Part shown: positions 35,113-44,840 of the stretch, in pieces
How positions within the stretch are numbered: the first letter of the stretch is position 1
How the letters are laid out: the number at the start of each line of letters is the position of its first letter
From: Limnohabitans sp.
GTDB taxonomy: Bacteria; Pseudomonadota; Gammaproteobacteria; Burkholderiales; Burkholderiaceae_C
Direction of reading: 5' to 3'
Length of the DNA: 64,000 bases
NCBI GenBank assembly: GCA_024642215.1
Contig: JAHEBO010000016.1
Location: 3,241 to 67,240 of the forward strand
Made by a program: the position numbers and the translations under genes
The notes under the pieces: generated by a model
The model's input: the letters and a program-made list of their open reading frames with translations, nothing else
The model's database searches: none
What the model was told of the DNA's origin: nothing

Positions 35113-36339
35113 ATGACGACACATTTGACGCCCCAACGTGAGCGCTGGCTCTTGATGACTTTGGCCAGCATCCAATTTACAAGTGTGCTGGACTTCATGA
35201 TCATGATGCCCCTGGGCCCTCAACTGACGCAGTTGTTTGGCATTTCGGCCGGCCAATTTGGCTTCTTGGTGTCGGCCTATACCTTCTCAGCAGGCTTGTC
35301 AGGTTTTTTGGCATCGACCTACATTGACCGCTTCGGTCGTAAGCGCATGATGCTGACCTTCTACCCCTTGTTTGGCCTTGCCGCTTTGGCGTGCAGCCTG
35401 GCCCCTTCCTTTGGCTGGCTGATGGCGGCCAGGGTGGCCTCAGGATTTTTTGGCGGCGTGTTGACGGCCTTGTCGCAAACCATTGTGGCCGAGGTGATTC
35501 CGTTTGAACGACGCGGCCGCGCCATGGGCGTGGTCATGACCTCTTTCTCGGTGGCCACGGTGGCCGGTGTGCCTTTGGCCTTGTTCTTGGTGTCTCATTT
35601 CAATTGGCATGCACCTTTCGTGGCCATTGCGGTCATGGTCAGCTGGGTCGCGTTGGCGGCCAGCCAAACGCTGCCCAGCCTAAAAGGCCATTTGCAAACG
35701 CACACCGATGGCAACGCCGTGCGCCTGATTTTGGCCAATTTGCGTGCAGTGTTGGTGGACCCCAATCACTTGCGTGCGTTTGCCATGTCGGCCAGCATGG
35801 TGTTTGCAGGTTTTGCCGTCATTCCTTACATCACCTTGTATTTGCAGGCGAATGCAGGCTTTCAGCCTGACCAAATTCCCTATGTTTATTTGTTCGGCGG
35901 TATCAGCACCTTGCTCACAGCGCGTTGGATTGGCCATTGGTCTGATCGCGCGGGCAAAGCCTATGCTTTTCGCCGGCTGGCGCTGTTGATGCCCTTGCCT
36001 TTGTTGGGCTTGACCTTGTCAGCAAGCCTGCCCATGGCGGGAGTCTTGCTGGTGTCTTCGCTGTTGTTTGTGGTGATGAGTGGCCGCATGATTCCTGGCA
36101 TGGCCCTCATTGGCGCCTCAGCCGATCCACAAAGGCGCGGCAGCTTCATGACCTTGAACTCTGCCGTGCAATCTTTGGCCATGGGCCTGGCGGCGCTGGT
36201 GGGCGGGCTTATCTTGGGCCGAGACGGTGATGGACACCTCACCCATTACTGGCTGTCGGCATTGGTGGGGGGGAGTGCCAGTGTGCTGAGCTTTGTGCTC
36301 TCGTCCAAATTGCGCTTGCATGGTGCAGCGGCCAAATAG
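35113..36339 (+). CDS. MFS transporter
   Basis: This 408-residue protein has twelve hydrophobic segments and the MFS signature SAGLSGFLASTYIDRFGRKRMML between TM2 and TM3. It resembles the DHA1/arabinose-efflux type. It is divergent from the patatin gene with 38 bases between the starts. The substrate cannot be inferred. No terminator is obvious after the stop. Confidence 0.85.
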   Translation: MTTHLTPQRERWLLMTLASIQFTSVLDFMIMMPLGPQLTQLFGISAGQFGFLVSAYTFSAGLSGFLASTYIDRFGRKRMMLTFYPLFGLAALACSLAPSFGWLMAARVASGFFGGVLTALSQTIVAEVIPFERRGRAMGVVMTSFSVATVAGVPLALFLVSHFNWHAPFVAIAVMVSWVALAASQTLPSLKGHLQTHTDGNAVRLILANLRAVLVDPNHLRAFAMSASMVFAGFAVIPYITLYLQANAGFQPDQIPYVYLFGGISTLLTARWIGHWSDRAGKAYAFRRLALLMPLPLLGLTLSASLPMAGVLLVSSLLFVVMSGRMIPGMALIGASADPQRRGSFMTLNSAVQSLAMGLAALVGGLILGRDGDGHLTHYWLSALVGGSASVLSFVLSSKLRLHGAAAK

Positions 36340-36519
36340 GCTTTGTCTTCAAGATGGGAATTTATCAGCTTTTTGACTGAAAAAACGAACTCCCGACCAA
36401 GTTGGAGGGCTAAAACAGCCTAGCTTGCTTTTCTCATATGCGGGGCGCATAGTGGATTCAACCCACCACCCAGTGCGTGGCGGTGGTTGTTCAACCAAGA
36501 GAGCATCAGGAGGCTATTT
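36340..36519. promoter_or_regulatory. hpf upstream region with palindrome TATGCG-GGG-CGCATA
   Basis: This 180-base gap has no gene. A perfect 6-bp inverted repeat around GGG lies at 36437-36451, within a possible promoter TTGCTT (36425-36430)-17-CATAGT (36448-36453). A second weaker inverted repeat, ACCACC ... GGTGGT, is at 36465-36487, and a strong AGGAGG ribosome-binding site precedes hpf. No sigma-54 type -24/-12 element is visible. Confidence 0.45.
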
Positions 36520-36849
36520 ATGAATCTCACGATCAGCGGTCATCATTTGGAAGTGACACCCGCCTTGCGAACTTATGTGACGGGTAAATTGGACCGCATC
36601 ACGCGACATTTTGACCAAGTGGTCGATGTCAAAGTCCTGCTCACGGTTGAAAAACAAAAAGAAAAGGAAAAACGCCAACGTGCGGAATGCAACATCCATG
36701 TCAAAGGCAACGACCTGTTTGCAGAAAGCGCCCACGAAGATTTGTATGCAGCGGTTGACGAATTGGTCGACAAACTCGATCGTCAAGTGATCAAGCACAA
36801 AGACCGCATCACGGAACACCACCACAGTGCGCCCAAGCGCATGATGTGA
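36520..36849 (+). CDS. hpf: Ribosome hibernation-promoting factor (HPF/YfiA family)
   Basis: HPF binds the 30S decoding region in stationary phase and promotes inactive 70S or 100S ribosomes. The ATG at 36520, eight bases after AGGAGG, gives 109 residues (short HPF form) beginning [20 protein letters not shown]. The beta-alpha-beta-beta-beta-alpha fold pattern is visible, with the basic helix [14 protein letters not shown]. The longer frame from 36487 lacks a ribosome-binding site. ptsN and hprK follow, but the usual upstream rpoN is absent. Confidence 0.93.
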   Translation: MNLTISGHHLEVTPALRTYVTGKLDRITRHFDQVVDVKVLLTVEKQKEKEKRQRAECNIHVKGNDLFAESAHEDLYAAVDELVDKLDRQVIKHKDRITEHHHSAPKRMM

Positions 36850-36882
36850 AATTTTTCAGCCATTTCCTTTCACAAGGCCCTG

Positions 36883-36909
36883 CCGCACCCCTCGAGGTGC
36901 GGTTTTTTT
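36883..36909 (+). terminator. Intrinsic terminator between hpf and ptsN
   Basis: CCGCACC / GGTGCGG stem (7 bp) with CCTCGA loop, followed by seven T residues. It would end much hpf transcription before ptsN, so ptsN may be expressed by read-through or a promoter between 36905 and 36948. Confidence 0.9.
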
Positions 36910-36948
36910 CGTCTGCAGCTTCTCAAGGGTGCATAATCCGCCCTCGAT

Positions 36949-37410
36949 ATGAACAGACTTGCAGCCATCCTCCCCGTTGAACAAGTGCTGGTTGGCGTAG
37001 ATGCCACCAGCAAGAAGCGCGCTTTTGAAGAGGCGGGTCTGTTGTTTGAAAACTTGCACGGCCTGTCGAGGGCCCTGGTCACCGACAGCTTGTTTGCCCG
37101 CGAACGCTTGGGCTCCACGGGCTTGGGTCATGGTGTGGCCATTCCACATGGTCGCATCAAAGGCTTGAAATCGCCCATGGCCGCCGTGTTTCAGTTGGCG
37201 CAAGCCATCGGCTTTGACGCCCCCGACGAGCAGCCGGTCAAGTTGTTGATCTTCTTGCTGGTGCCCGAAGCGGCCACCCAAAAGCATTTGGAAATTTTGT
37301 CTGAAATTGCTGAATTGCTCAGCAACGCCAGTTTGCGCGACACCTTGGTCAGCAGTGCCAGTGCGCTCAACTTGCACAGTTTGATTGCCGGTTGGTCACC
37401 CGCCAATTAA
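36949..37410 (+). CDS. ptsN: PTS IIA-like nitrogen regulatory protein (EIIA-Ntr)
   Basis: This regulatory phosphoprotein is the end acceptor of the PTS-Ntr relay and often controls K+ homeostasis, carbon/nitrogen balance and polymer storage. The 153 residues include the phosphorylated His67 in VAIPHGRI and the preceding RERLGSTGLGHG, the PTS EIIA type-2 signature. Followed after 35 bases by hprK, which could modify HPr rather than EIIA. A kup potassium transporter, a known target class of EIIA-Ntr, is elsewhere in the window. Confidence 0.92.
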   Translation: MNRLAAILPVEQVLVGVDATSKKRAFEEAGLLFENLHGLSRALVTDSLFARERLGSTGLGHGVAIPHGRIKGLKSPMAAVFQLAQAIGFDAPDEQPVKLLIFLLVPEAATQKHLEILSEIAELLSNASLRDTLVSSASALNLHSLIAGWSPAN

Positions 37411-37445
37411 GGCGCCCTTAAAGTTCCCAACGAAACGAGGTTGCG

Positions 37446-38387
37446 ATGAAGCCTACCGCAGTCAGCGCCGATGCGCTGTTTGAAGACCACCGCGGCAAAC
37501 TCAAGTGGCAGTGGATTGCAGGCCTAGGCGCTTCCGAGCGCCGATTTGACGAAGTTGCAGTTCGCGCAGCCCGCTCAGGCGCCGACTTGGTGGGCTACCT
37601 GAATTACATCCATCCATACCGTGTGCAAATTTTGGGTGAGCGCGAAGTGGCTTATTTGACCCGAGGCTCAGATGAAGACTGCTTGCGCAGAGTCTCACGC
37701 ATCGTGACCTTGGAGCCGCCTGTGTTGGTGCTGGCCGATGGCCAAACTGCACCTGAGTCATTGCTGCGCGTGTGCGAGCGAGCACAAATCCCCATGTTTG
37801 CCACGCCAGAGTCATCGGCCTTTGTGATTGACGTGCTGCGAGCCTATTTGTCCAAACACTTCGCCGATCGCACCACCATGCACGGTGTGTTCATGGATAT
37901 TTTGGGCTTGGGCGTGTTGATCACGGGCGAGTCAGGCCTTGGCAAAAGCGAGTTGGGCTTGGAGTTGATCTCTCGTGGCAATGGCCTGGTGGCCGATGAC
38001 GCAGTCGACTTGTTCCGCATCAACCAGACCACCATCGAGGCACGTTGCCCCGAGCTGCTGCAAAATTTGTTGGAAGTGCGCGGCATTGGCTTGCTCGACA
38101 TTCGCGGTATTTTTGGCGAAACCGCAGTGCGCCGAAAAATGCGCCTCAAACTCATTGTGCACTTGGTTCGACGCGAAAACTTTGAGCGCGATTACGAGCG
38201 CATTCCGGCAGAGCCACTCACCCAAGACGTACTGGGCATCCCCGTGCGCAAGGTGGTGATTCAGGTGGTGGCAGGTCGCAACATAGCAGTGTTGGTGGAG
38301 GCCGCGGTGCGCAACACCATTTTGCAAATGCGTGGCATTGACACCTACCAAGATTTCATGGAGCGGCAGCGCGCTGCCATGGGCTAA
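37446..38387 (+). CDS. hprK: HPr kinase/phosphorylase
   Basis: This bifunctional enzyme phosphorylates or dephosphorylates HPr on a serine. The 313 residues have an N-terminal domain of about 130 residues and the C-terminal kinase core with Walker A GESGLGKS (about 159-166), GNGLVADD, and the HprK signature [15 protein letters not shown]. In proteobacteria it occurs with an incomplete PTS used for regulation. It sits 35 bases after ptsN in the same direction, the usual arrangement in betaproteobacteria. Confidence 0.95.
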   Translation: MKPTAVSADALFEDHRGKLKWQWIAGLGASERRFDEVAVRAARSGADLVGYLNYIHPYRVQILGEREVAYLTRGSDEDCLRRVSRIVTLEPPVLVLADGQTAPESLLRVCERAQIPMFATPESSAFVIDVLRAYLSKHFADRTTMHGVFMDILGLGVLITGESGLGKSELGLELISRGNGLVADDAVDLFRINQTTIEARCPELLQNLLEVRGIGLLDIRGIFGETAVRRKMRLKLIVHLVRRENFERDYERIPAEPLTQDVLGIPVRKVVIQVVAGRNIAVLVEAAVRNTILQMRGIDTYQDFMERQRAAMG

Positions 38388-38430
38388 GCCCGCAAGGCGA
38401 GCCTAGCGGCGTGCCTTCAATGGCGCAACT

Positions 38431-38853
38431 TCAACTGCGCACTCTGTGCGGGCAAGGGTTGCGGGTGCAATTGGCGTAGAGGCTCAGGGCGTGGTCGGCA
38501 ATCACAAAACCCTTGGCCAATGCCACATCGTGCTGGCGCTGTTCAATTTCTGCGTCGTAAAACTCTTCGACTTTGCCGCAGTCTAAGCACACCATGTGGT
38601 CATGGTGTTGGCCTTCGTTGAGCTCGTACACCGCCTTGCCACTTTCAAAATGGTTGCGACTGAGCAAACCGGCTTGTTCAAACTGGGTCAGAACGCGGTA
38701 CACCGTGGCCAGGCCAATGTCGGCGTTGTCTTTTAGCAAGTGCTTGTAAACATCTTCTGCGGTCATGTGCCGTTGCGTACCCTTTTGAAAGATTTCCAAA
38801 ATCTTCTGACGGGGCACGGTGGCCTTCAGGCCTGTACTTTTGAGTTCGTCCAT
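38431..38853 (-). CDS. fur: Ferric uptake regulator Fur
   Basis: Fur is an iron-responsive repressor. The 140 residues contain a winged helix (LGLK to [14 protein letters not shown]), the regulatory His-rich segment HHDHMVC, and two CxxC-type zinc pairs: Cys89/Cys92 and Cys129/Cys134. The gene is divergent from bamE, as in many Burkholderiales. An imperfect palindrome lies between the two starts. It converges on hprK with about 43 bases between the stops. Confidence 0.95.
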   Translation of the reverse strand: MDELKSTGLKATVPRQKILEIFQKGTQRHMTAEDVYKHLLKDNADIGLATVYRVLTQFEQAGLLSRNHFESGKAVYELNEGQHHDHMVCLDCGKVEEFYDAEIEQRQHDVALAKGFVIADHALSLYANCTRNPCPHRVRS

Positions 38854-38857
38854 GTCT

Positions 38858-38875
38858 TTTCAGTTGCAATTGAAA
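38858..38875. promoter_or_regulatory. Near-perfect palindrome TTTCAGTTGCAATTGAAA between fur and bamE
   Basis: The 18-base dyad has eight of nine arm positions paired and lies 5-22 bases upstream of the fur ATG. It does not match the classical GATAATGATAATCATTATC Fur box, so it may be a different operator or a chance dyad. Confidence 0.35.
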
Positions 38876-38958
38876 GTGAGAGGGCTTGGCTTGGGAAAAT
38901 GCGCCAGAGTCGGATGCTACCGCTACAATGACCCGATCATATGGCCTGCCACGCATCC

Positions 38959-39513
38959 ATGAAAAAACAAATTCGTATTCCTCTGCGCTCATCCTGGACC
39001 TTGGGTCTTGTCATGCCCCTGTTGTTGGGCTTGCTGAGCGCGTGCAGCGTGCCCCGCTTGAATGTCTCTGCCGATGCAGTTTTGTACATTCCCGAGGTGG
39101 TGCAAGGCAATTTTGTCTCGCGCGAGCAAAAACAATTCCTCAAGCCGGGCATGTCGCGCCTGCAAGTCAAAGAAGTGTTGGGCACCCCTTTGGTCTCTAG
39201 TGTTTTCCACGAAGACCGCTGGGACTATGTCTTCACCATCCGACGTCAGGGTGTACCGCCCCAAAACTTCAGCCTAAGCGTTTGGTTCAAAGGCGACTTG
39301 CTCGACCAAGTCACTGGCGACGACCTCCCCAGCGAAACCGAATTCGTCACCAAGTTGGTGGTCGAAAAGCCCAGCCTCAAGGTGCCCGTGCTGGAAGCCA
39401 AAGACGAAGATTTGCGCAAATTCCCTGCGCCTGTGCGCAAAGTCGAACCCACTGCTGCGCCTGCCGCACCCTTGCCCTCTTCTTACCCGCCGCTTGAACC
39501 TGCTTCACGCTGA
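38959..39513 (+). CDS. bamE: Outer membrane assembly lipoprotein BamE (OmlA/SmpA)
   Basis: BamE is a small lipoprotein of the BAM outer-membrane protein insertion complex. From the ATG at 38959 the protein has 184 residues with a lipobox LSAC and lipid Cys29; a second ATG six codons upstream is possible. The SmpA/OmlA fold is visible in [31 protein letters not shown]. The tail after about residue 130 is extended and Pro/Ala-rich, longer than the E. coli protein (113 aa), as is usual in betaproteobacteria. It is divergent from fur and 8 bases from dapB. Confidence 0.92.
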   Translation: MKKQIRIPLRSSWTLGLVMPLLLGLLSACSVPRLNVSADAVLYIPEVVQGNFVSREQKQFLKPGMSRLQVKEVLGTPLVSSVFHEDRWDYVFTIRRQGVPPQNFSLSVWFKGDLLDQVTGDDLPSETEFVTKLVVEKPSLKVPVLEAKDEDLRKFPAPVRKVEPTAAPAAPLPSSYPPLEPASR

Positions 39514-39521
39514 ACCCACTC

Positions 39522-40358
39522 ATGACACAAGTTACTTCACATTCCTCAGGCCATCCGATGCACGCCGTTGCAGTGGCAGGTGCCTCTGGCCGCATGGGCC
39601 ACATGCTCATTGAAGCCATCAGCCAGTCTGACGACTGCCGCTTGTCTGGCGCCTTGGATTTGCCCACCAGCGCGGCTGTGGGCACCGATGCCAGCGCTTC
39701 CTTGGGCAAAGCCAGTGGCGTGTTGGTCACCGGCGATTTGCGCACGGGCCTCCAAAATTCAAAATACCTGATTGACTTCACCCGCCCAGAGGGCACCTTG
39801 GCGCACCTCAAAGTGTGTCAGGCCTTGGGTGTGAAGGCCGTCATTGGGACCACCGGATTTTCAGAAGCCGAGAAGGCTGAAATCAAAGCCATCGCCAAAG
39901 ACATTGCCATCGTCATGGCGCCCAACATGAGTGTCGGCGTCAACGTCACGCTCAAGTTGCTCGAAATGGCGGCCAAGGCCTTGGCCACCGGTTACGACAT
40001 CGAAATCATCGAGGCGCATCACCGTCACAAGGTCGATGCACCGTCCGGTACCGCGCTCAAAATGGGCGAAGTGATTGCCGATGCCTTGGGCCGCGACCTC
40101 AAAGACTGCGCGGTTTACGCCCGCGAAGGCGTCACAGGCGAGCGTGATCCTTCTAGCATTGGCTTTGCCACCATCCGCGGCGGCGACATTGTGGGCGACC
40201 ACACCGTCTTGTTTGCTGGCACCGGCGAGCGCATTGAAGTCACGCACAAGTCTTCCAGTCGCGCCACCTATGCCCAAGGCAGTTTGCGAGCGGTCCGCTT
40301 CTTGGCTGGCCAAGAAACGGGACTGTTCGACATGTTCGACGTGCTCTCCCTCCGCTAA
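39522..40358 (+). CDS. dapB: 4-hydroxy-tetrahydrodipicolinate reductase
   Basis: DapB catalyses the NAD(P)H reduction step in diaminopimelate and lysine synthesis. The 278 residues show the nucleotide-binding GASGRMG (20-26) and the substrate/catalytic motif [15 protein letters not shown] (about 164-178), both with expected spacing. A Met at 39558 is an alternative start closer to the Rossmann strand. It lies 8 bases after bamE and 8 bases before exbB, in a compact operon. Confidence 0.96.
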   Translation: MTQVTSHSSGHPMHAVAVAGASGRMGHMLIEAISQSDDCRLSGALDLPTSAAVGTDASASLGKASGVLVTGDLRTGLQNSKYLIDFTRPEGTLAHLKVCQALGVKAVIGTTGFSEAEKAEIKAIAKDIAIVMAPNMSVGVNVTLKLLEMAAKALATGYDIEIIEAHHRHKVDAPSGTALKMGEVIADALGRDLKDCAVYAREGVTGERDPSSIGFATIRGGDIVGDHTVLFAGTGERIEVTHKSSSRATYAQGSLRAVRFLAGQETGLFDMFDVLSLR

Positions 40359-40366
40359 GCCATCGC

Positions 40367-41011
40367 ATGAGCTTGCTCACCTTTTGGCTGCAGGGCGACT
40401 TTGTCATTCGGTTTGTGGCCATGGCCCTGTTGGCCCTCTCAGTGGGCACTTGGGTGGTCATCCTCTGGAAGTGGGCCTTACTGCGCCGCGTACAGCGCGA
40501 TGTGCCCCAAAGCATTGCCGCATTTTGGCAAGCCGCGCAGTTTGACGAGGCCTTACAAGGTGTGGCGCGGTTTGATCGCGACCATTGCGTCAAGCCCATG
40601 CTAGAGGCCACCGTCCTGCCTTTGGGCGGCACCTTGGCAGCCGCGGGTGAGCGCGAACACCAACTCACGCGCGTGTTGCGCGACAGCCTCCAAACGACCG
40701 TGCGACGTCTGCAATGGGGCCATCTGTTGTTGGCCACAGCTGGCGCCATCGCGCCCTTTGTGGGTTTGTTGGGCACGGTGTGGGGCATCTTCAACGCCCT
40801 CAGTGGCATGGCCGAAGCGGGTCAAATCACCTTAGACCGCGTGGCAGGCCCTGTGGGCGAGGCCCTGATCATGACGGCCGCTGGCTTGGCTGTGGCCATT
40901 CCCGCTGTGTTGGCCTACAACGTCCTAGGCCGTGCCGTGTCGCTCATCGAAATCGAGTTGGAGGGTTTTGCCCAAGACCTGCTGAACTTGCTCACGGGAC
41001 GTCAGCGCTAA
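40367..41011 (+). CDS. exbB: MotA/TolQ/ExbB-family proton channel protein
   Basis: This 214-residue inner-membrane protein has three TM helices (about 15-35, 115-135 and 155-185) and the conserved GLLGTVWGIFNALSGMAEAGQ and GEALIMTAAGLAVAIPAVLAYNVLGR segments. With ExbD it harnesses the proton gradient to energise an outer-membrane or envelope process. No TonB or Tol proteins are encoded here, so ExbB versus TolQ is decided by this genomic order, which is usual in Burkholderiales. Confidence 0.88.
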   Translation: MSLLTFWLQGDFVIRFVAMALLALSVGTWVVILWKWALLRRVQRDVPQSIAAFWQAAQFDEALQGVARFDRDHCVKPMLEATVLPLGGTLAAAGEREHQLTRVLRDSLQTTVRRLQWGHLLLATAGAIAPFVGLLGTVWGIFNALSGMAEAGQITLDRVAGPVGEALIMTAAGLAVAIPAVLAYNVLGRAVSLIEIELEGFAQDLLNLLTGRQR

Positions 41012-41038
41012 GGCAGCGCTACAACGCACGCACACGCC

Positions 41039-41473
41039 ATGGCATTCGGCCGCTTTCCTCGTCCAACGCAAGCCAAGCCCTTCAGCGACATCAATGTCAC
41101 GCCGCTGGTCGATGTGATGCTGGTGCTCTTGGTCATCTTCATTCTCACAGCGCCCTTGCTCACCAGTGCCATTCGGCTCGATTTGCCGCAGGCCCAAGCC
41201 GCGCAAGCGGGCGAGGCGCCTGAAGCGCTCACCCTCAGCCTGAACCAGGCCCAAGAGCTGTTTTTGAACGACAAACCCACAGACTTGGCCGCTTTGCCGG
41301 ACGCGCTGCGCCGCTTGGCATTGCAAAAGCCTCAATTGGAAGTTCAATTGCGAGTTGATCAAACGGTGCCCTATGGCCAGGTTTTGGTGCTGATGGGCGT
41401 GGCTCAGCAAGCCGGTCTTAGCCGCATTGGCTTTGTCACCGCGCCAGCACCCGGCGCTGCAGCTGCACGCTGA
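41039..41473 (+). CDS. exbD: ExbD/TolR-family biopolymer transport protein
   Basis: This 144-residue protein has one N-terminal TM helix starting after the conserved FSDINVTPLVDVMLVLLVIFILTAP, whose Asp in LVDVM (about residue 24) is the proton-carrying residue, and a periplasmic domain ending in Ala-rich residues. It is the partner of the preceding exbB (27-base gap). No TonB gene follows; leuS does. Confidence 0.88.
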   Translation: MAFGRFPRPTQAKPFSDINVTPLVDVMLVLLVIFILTAPLLTSAIRLDLPQAQAAQAGEAPEALTLSLNQAQELFLNDKPTDLAALPDALRRLALQKPQLEVQLRVDQTVPYGQVLVLMGVAQQAGLSRIGFVTAPAPGAAAAR

Positions 41474-41534
41474 ATTCTCTCAGTCGGCCTCGGCGGGAAT
41501 TTAACCCCGCCAAACACCTACAATTTGCACCATC

Positions 41535-44207
41535 ATGCAAGACAAGTACAACCACCTCGAAGTTGAGCCCGCGGCGCAAAGCCAGTGGAACGCTCGCGAT
41601 GCCTACCGCGTTACCGAAGACGCCAGTAAAAAGAAGTTTTACGCCTGCTCCATGCTGCCCTACCCCAGCGGCAAGCTGCACATGGGCCACGTGCGCAACT
41701 ACACCATCAACGACATGCTCACGCGCTATTTGCGCATGAACGGTTACAACGTGCTGATGCCCATGGGCTGGGACGCGTTTGGTTTGCCTGCCGAAAACGC
41801 TGCACTCAAAAATGGCGTACCGCCTGCCAAGTGGACCTACGAAAACATCGCTTACATGAAGAAGCAGATGCAGGCCATGGGCTTGGCCATCGACTGGAGC
41901 CGCGAGGTGGCCACGTGCGATGCCAGCTACTACAAGTGGAACCAATGGTTGTTCTTGAAGATGCTCGAGAAGGGCGTCGCTTATCGCAAAACACAGGTCG
42001 TCAATTGGGACCCCGTTGATCAAACTGTGTTGGCCAACGAGCAAGTGATCGACGGCAAAGGCTGGCGCACGGGTGCGGTGGTCGAGAAGCGAGAGATCCC
42101 TGGCTACTACTTGAAGATTACCGATTACGCCGAAGAGCTGCTCGACTTTGTGACCGGCGATAAGTTGCCCGGCTGGCCCGAGCGTGTGAAGCTGATGCAA
42201 GAAAACTGGATTGGCAAATCCACCGGTGTGCGTTTTGCGTTCCCGCACGACATTCGCGGTGCCGATGGTCAGCTCATTCAAGACGGCAAGATGTTTGTGT
42301 TCACCACCCGTCCCGACACCATCATGGGTGTGACGTTTTGCGCCGTGGCACCAGAGCACCCCTTGGCTGCGCATGCGGCCCTCACGCAACCTGCTTTGGC
42401 CACGTTCATTGAAACTTGCCAAAAGGGTGGCACTACCGAAGCCGAGATGGCGGTCAAAGAAAAAGAAGGCATGCCCACAGGCTTAACCGTCACGCATCCG
42501 CTGACTGGCAAACCTGTTGAAGTGTGGGTGGGCAACTACGTGCTCATGAGCTACGGTGATGGCGCCGTCATGGGTGTGCCTGCGCACGATGAGCGCGACT
42601 TTGAGTTTGCGTTGAAATACCAATTGCCCATTCAGCAAGTGGTGGCCTCCAAAGGCGTGACCTTCAGTCACACCGAATGGCACGATGGCTTTGGCGACAA
42701 AGCCAATGGTGTGTTGGTTAACTCTGGCCAATACGACGGCTTGAATTTCAAAGACGCCTTAGAAGCTGTGGCCGCCGACTTGGCTGCCAAAGGTTTGGGC
42801 GAGAAGAAAACCACCTGGCGTTTGCGCGACTGGGGCATCAGCCGCCAGCGCTATTGGGGCACGCCTATTCCTATCATCCATTGCGATGAACACGGCGCCG
42901 TGCCCGTGCCGGAAAAAGATTTGCCCGTGGTGCTGCCGCAAGATTGCATCCCCGATGGCTCAGGCAACCCCCTCAACAAACACGAAGGCTTCCACGCCGG
43001 TGTGGTGTGTCCAGTGTGCGGCAAACCCGCGCGCCGCGAAACCGACACCATGGACACGTTTGTCGATTCGTCTTGGTACTTCATGCGCTATTGCGACCCC
43101 AAGAACACCGACCAGATGGTGGCCGAGGGCGCTGACTACTGGATGCCGATGGACCAGTACATTGGCGGCATTGAGCACGCCATTTTGCACTTGCTGTATG
43201 CGCGCTTCTGGACCAAGGTGATGCGCGATTTGGGCTTGGTCAAAGTGGACGAGCCCTTCACCAAATTGCTCACGCAAGGCATGGTGTTGAACCACATTTA
43301 CTCGCGTCGCACCGAGAAAGGTGGCAAGGATTATTTCTGGCCCCACGATGTGGAGCACATGTTGGCCGACGACGGCAAAGTGATCGGTGCGCGTTTGAAA
43401 AATGCCGTGGGCAATTTGCCGGTGGGTACCGCCATCGATTACGAAGGCGTGGGCACCATGTCCAAGTCGAAAAACAACGGCGTCGATCCACAAGACCTGA
43501 TTGAACGGTACGGTGCAGATACAGCGCGCCTGTACACCATGTTCACCGCACCGCCCGAAGCCACTTTGGAGTGGAACGATGCGGCCGTGGAAGGCAGCTA
43601 CCGCTTTGTGCGCCGTGTGTGGAACTACGCGGTCAAAGTTGAAAGTGCTTTGAAAGTCGGCCTCACGGTTGATCGTTCTCAGCCCATCACCTTCAGTGCC
43701 GAGGCCAAAAAATTGCGCCTCGAAATTCACTCGGTGCTGCGCCAAGCCAATTACGACTACGAGCGCATGCAATACAACACGGTGGTGTCTGCGCTCATGA
43801 AGATGCTCAACACACTGGAAGACTCACCGCTGTCTACCTCGACAGATGTGAACGACAACGCCGCTTTGGCCGAGTGCTATTCCATTTTGCTGCGCGTGAT
43901 GTACCCCGCTTGCCCCCACCTGGCTTTCCAGTTGTGGAACGAGTTGGGTTACGGCACTTGCTGCGGTGACTTGCTCGATGTGGCGTGGCCAGGCGTGGAC
44001 GAAACGGCTTTGCAACGCGACGAGATTGAGCTCATGTTGCAAATCAATGGCAAGTTGCGGGGCTCGCTCACAGTGCCTGCCAATGCAGACAAAGCCGCCA
44101 TTGAACAAGCAGCTGCTTCGCACGAGCAAGTGACCAAGCAAAGCGCTGGTGCGGCCCCCAAGAAAATCATTGTGGTGCCTGGCCGTTTGGTCAACGTGGT
44201 GTTGTAA
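41535..44207 (+). CDS. leuS: Leucyl-tRNA synthetase
   Basis: This 890-residue class I synthetase charges tRNA-Leu. The HIGH-type motif is [13 protein letters not shown] with HMGH at 49-52, the KMSKS equivalent MSKSK is at 642-646, and the CP1 editing domain ([19 protein letters not shown]) lies between. The [12 protein letters not shown] and [11 protein letters not shown] elements are family-specific. It is the usual first large gene of the leuS-lptE-holA cluster in Burkholderiales. A weak GC hairpin (41492-41511) without a T-run precedes it. Confidence 0.97.
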   Translation: MQDKYNHLEVEPAAQSQWNARDAYRVTEDASKKKFYACSMLPYPSGKLHMGHVRNYTINDMLTRYLRMNGYNVLMPMGWDAFGLPAENAALKNGVPPAKWTYENIAYMKKQMQAMGLAIDWSREVATCDASYYKWNQWLFLKMLEKGVAYRKTQVVNWDPVDQTVLANEQVIDGKGWRTGAVVEKREIPGYYLKITDYAEELLDFVTGDKLPGWPERVKLMQENWIGKSTGVRFAFPHDIRGADGQLIQDGKMFVFTTRPDTIMGVTFCAVAPEHPLAAHAALTQPALATFIETCQKGGTTEAEMAVKEKEGMPTGLTVTHPLTGKPVEVWVGNYVLMSYGDGAVMGVPAHDERDFEFALKYQLPIQQVVASKGVTFSHTEWHDGFGDKANGVLVNSGQYDGLNFKDALEAVAADLAAKGLGEKKTTWRLRDWGISRQRYWGTPIPIIHCDEHGAVPVPEKDLPVVLPQDCIPDGSGNPLNKHEGFHAGVVCPVCGKPARRETDTMDTFVDSSWYFMRYCDPKNTDQMVAEGADYWMPMDQYIGGIEHAILHLLYARFWTKVMRDLGLVKVDEPFTKLLTQGMVLNHIYSRRTEKGGKDYFWPHDVEHMLADDGKVIGARLKNAVGNLPVGTAIDYEGVGTMSKSKNNGVDPQDLIERYGADTARLYTMFTAPPEATLEWNDAAVEGSYRFVRRVWNYAVKVESALKVGLTVDRSQPITFSAEAKKLRLEIHSVLRQANYDYERMQYNTVVSALMKMLNTLEDSPLSTSTDVNDNAALAECYSILLRVMYPACPHLAFQLWNELGYGTCCGDLLDVAWPGVDETALQRDEIELMLQINGKLRGSLTVPANADKAAIEQAAASHEQVTKQSAGAAPKKIIVVPGRLVNVVL

Positions 44208-44245
44208 GCACACTGCCGCAAGCCAATCGCCTCAAAGCACACACC

Positions 44246-44803
44246 ATGAACAAGGTCCCTCAGTTGCTAACCCGTCGCCAATCGCTGCAAGCCTTGGGGC
44301 GGCGCTTCGCTGGTGGTGCACTGTTGGGTGGTGCTGCAGTGGCTGGCTTGTCGGGCTGCGGTTTTCAATTGCGTCAAAGTGCCGACTTGCCCTTCAAGTC
44401 TTTGTTCTTGATTTTGCCGCGTCAATCGGCATTGGGCACTGATCTGCGCCGCAATTTGGCCAGCAACGCTGACTTGAAAGTTTTTACGGAAGCCAAAGAC
44501 ATGGCGGCCAGTGAAGTGGTCTTAGACGTCATGTCGGAAGTGCGCGAGCGCGTGGTGGTGGGTTTGAATGCTTCTGGCCAAGTGCGCGAATTGCAGCTTC
44601 GTTTGAAGGTGAAGTTTCGCTTGCGTACGCCGCAGGGCAAAAATTTGATTCCCGAAGTGGAGTTGCAGCAGCAGCGCGACCTGAGCTTCTTGGAGTCGGC
44701 GGCTTTGTCCAAAGAAATTGAAGAAGCCATGATGTACCGCGACATGCAAGTGGACATCGTGCAACAAATTTTGCGCCGCTTGCCCGCCGTGAAGTCGCTC
44801 TGA
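44246..44803 (+). CDS. lptE: LPS-assembly lipoprotein LptE
   Basis: LptE plugs and stabilises LptD for lipopolysaccharide insertion into the outer membrane. The 185 residues start with a lipoprotein signal containing RR (RRQSLQALGRRF) and lipobox LSGC with Cys38; the mature part begins GFQLRQSADLPFKSLFLILP, the LptE/RlpB hallmark. It lies between leuS and holA, its standard position. The signal is longer and more basic than usual, and may just be a long Sec signal. Confidence 0.9.
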   Translation: MNKVPQLLTRRQSLQALGRRFAGGALLGGAAVAGLSGCGFQLRQSADLPFKSLFLILPRQSALGTDLRRNLASNADLKVFTEAKDMAASEVVLDVMSEVRERVVVGLNASGQVRELQLRLKVKFRLRTPQGKNLIPEVELQQQRDLSFLESAALSKEIEEAMMYRDMQVDIVQQILRRLPAVKSL

Positions 44804-44840
44804 AAAAACTGCACTTGTTGCGCGATTAAAGTTCCATCCC

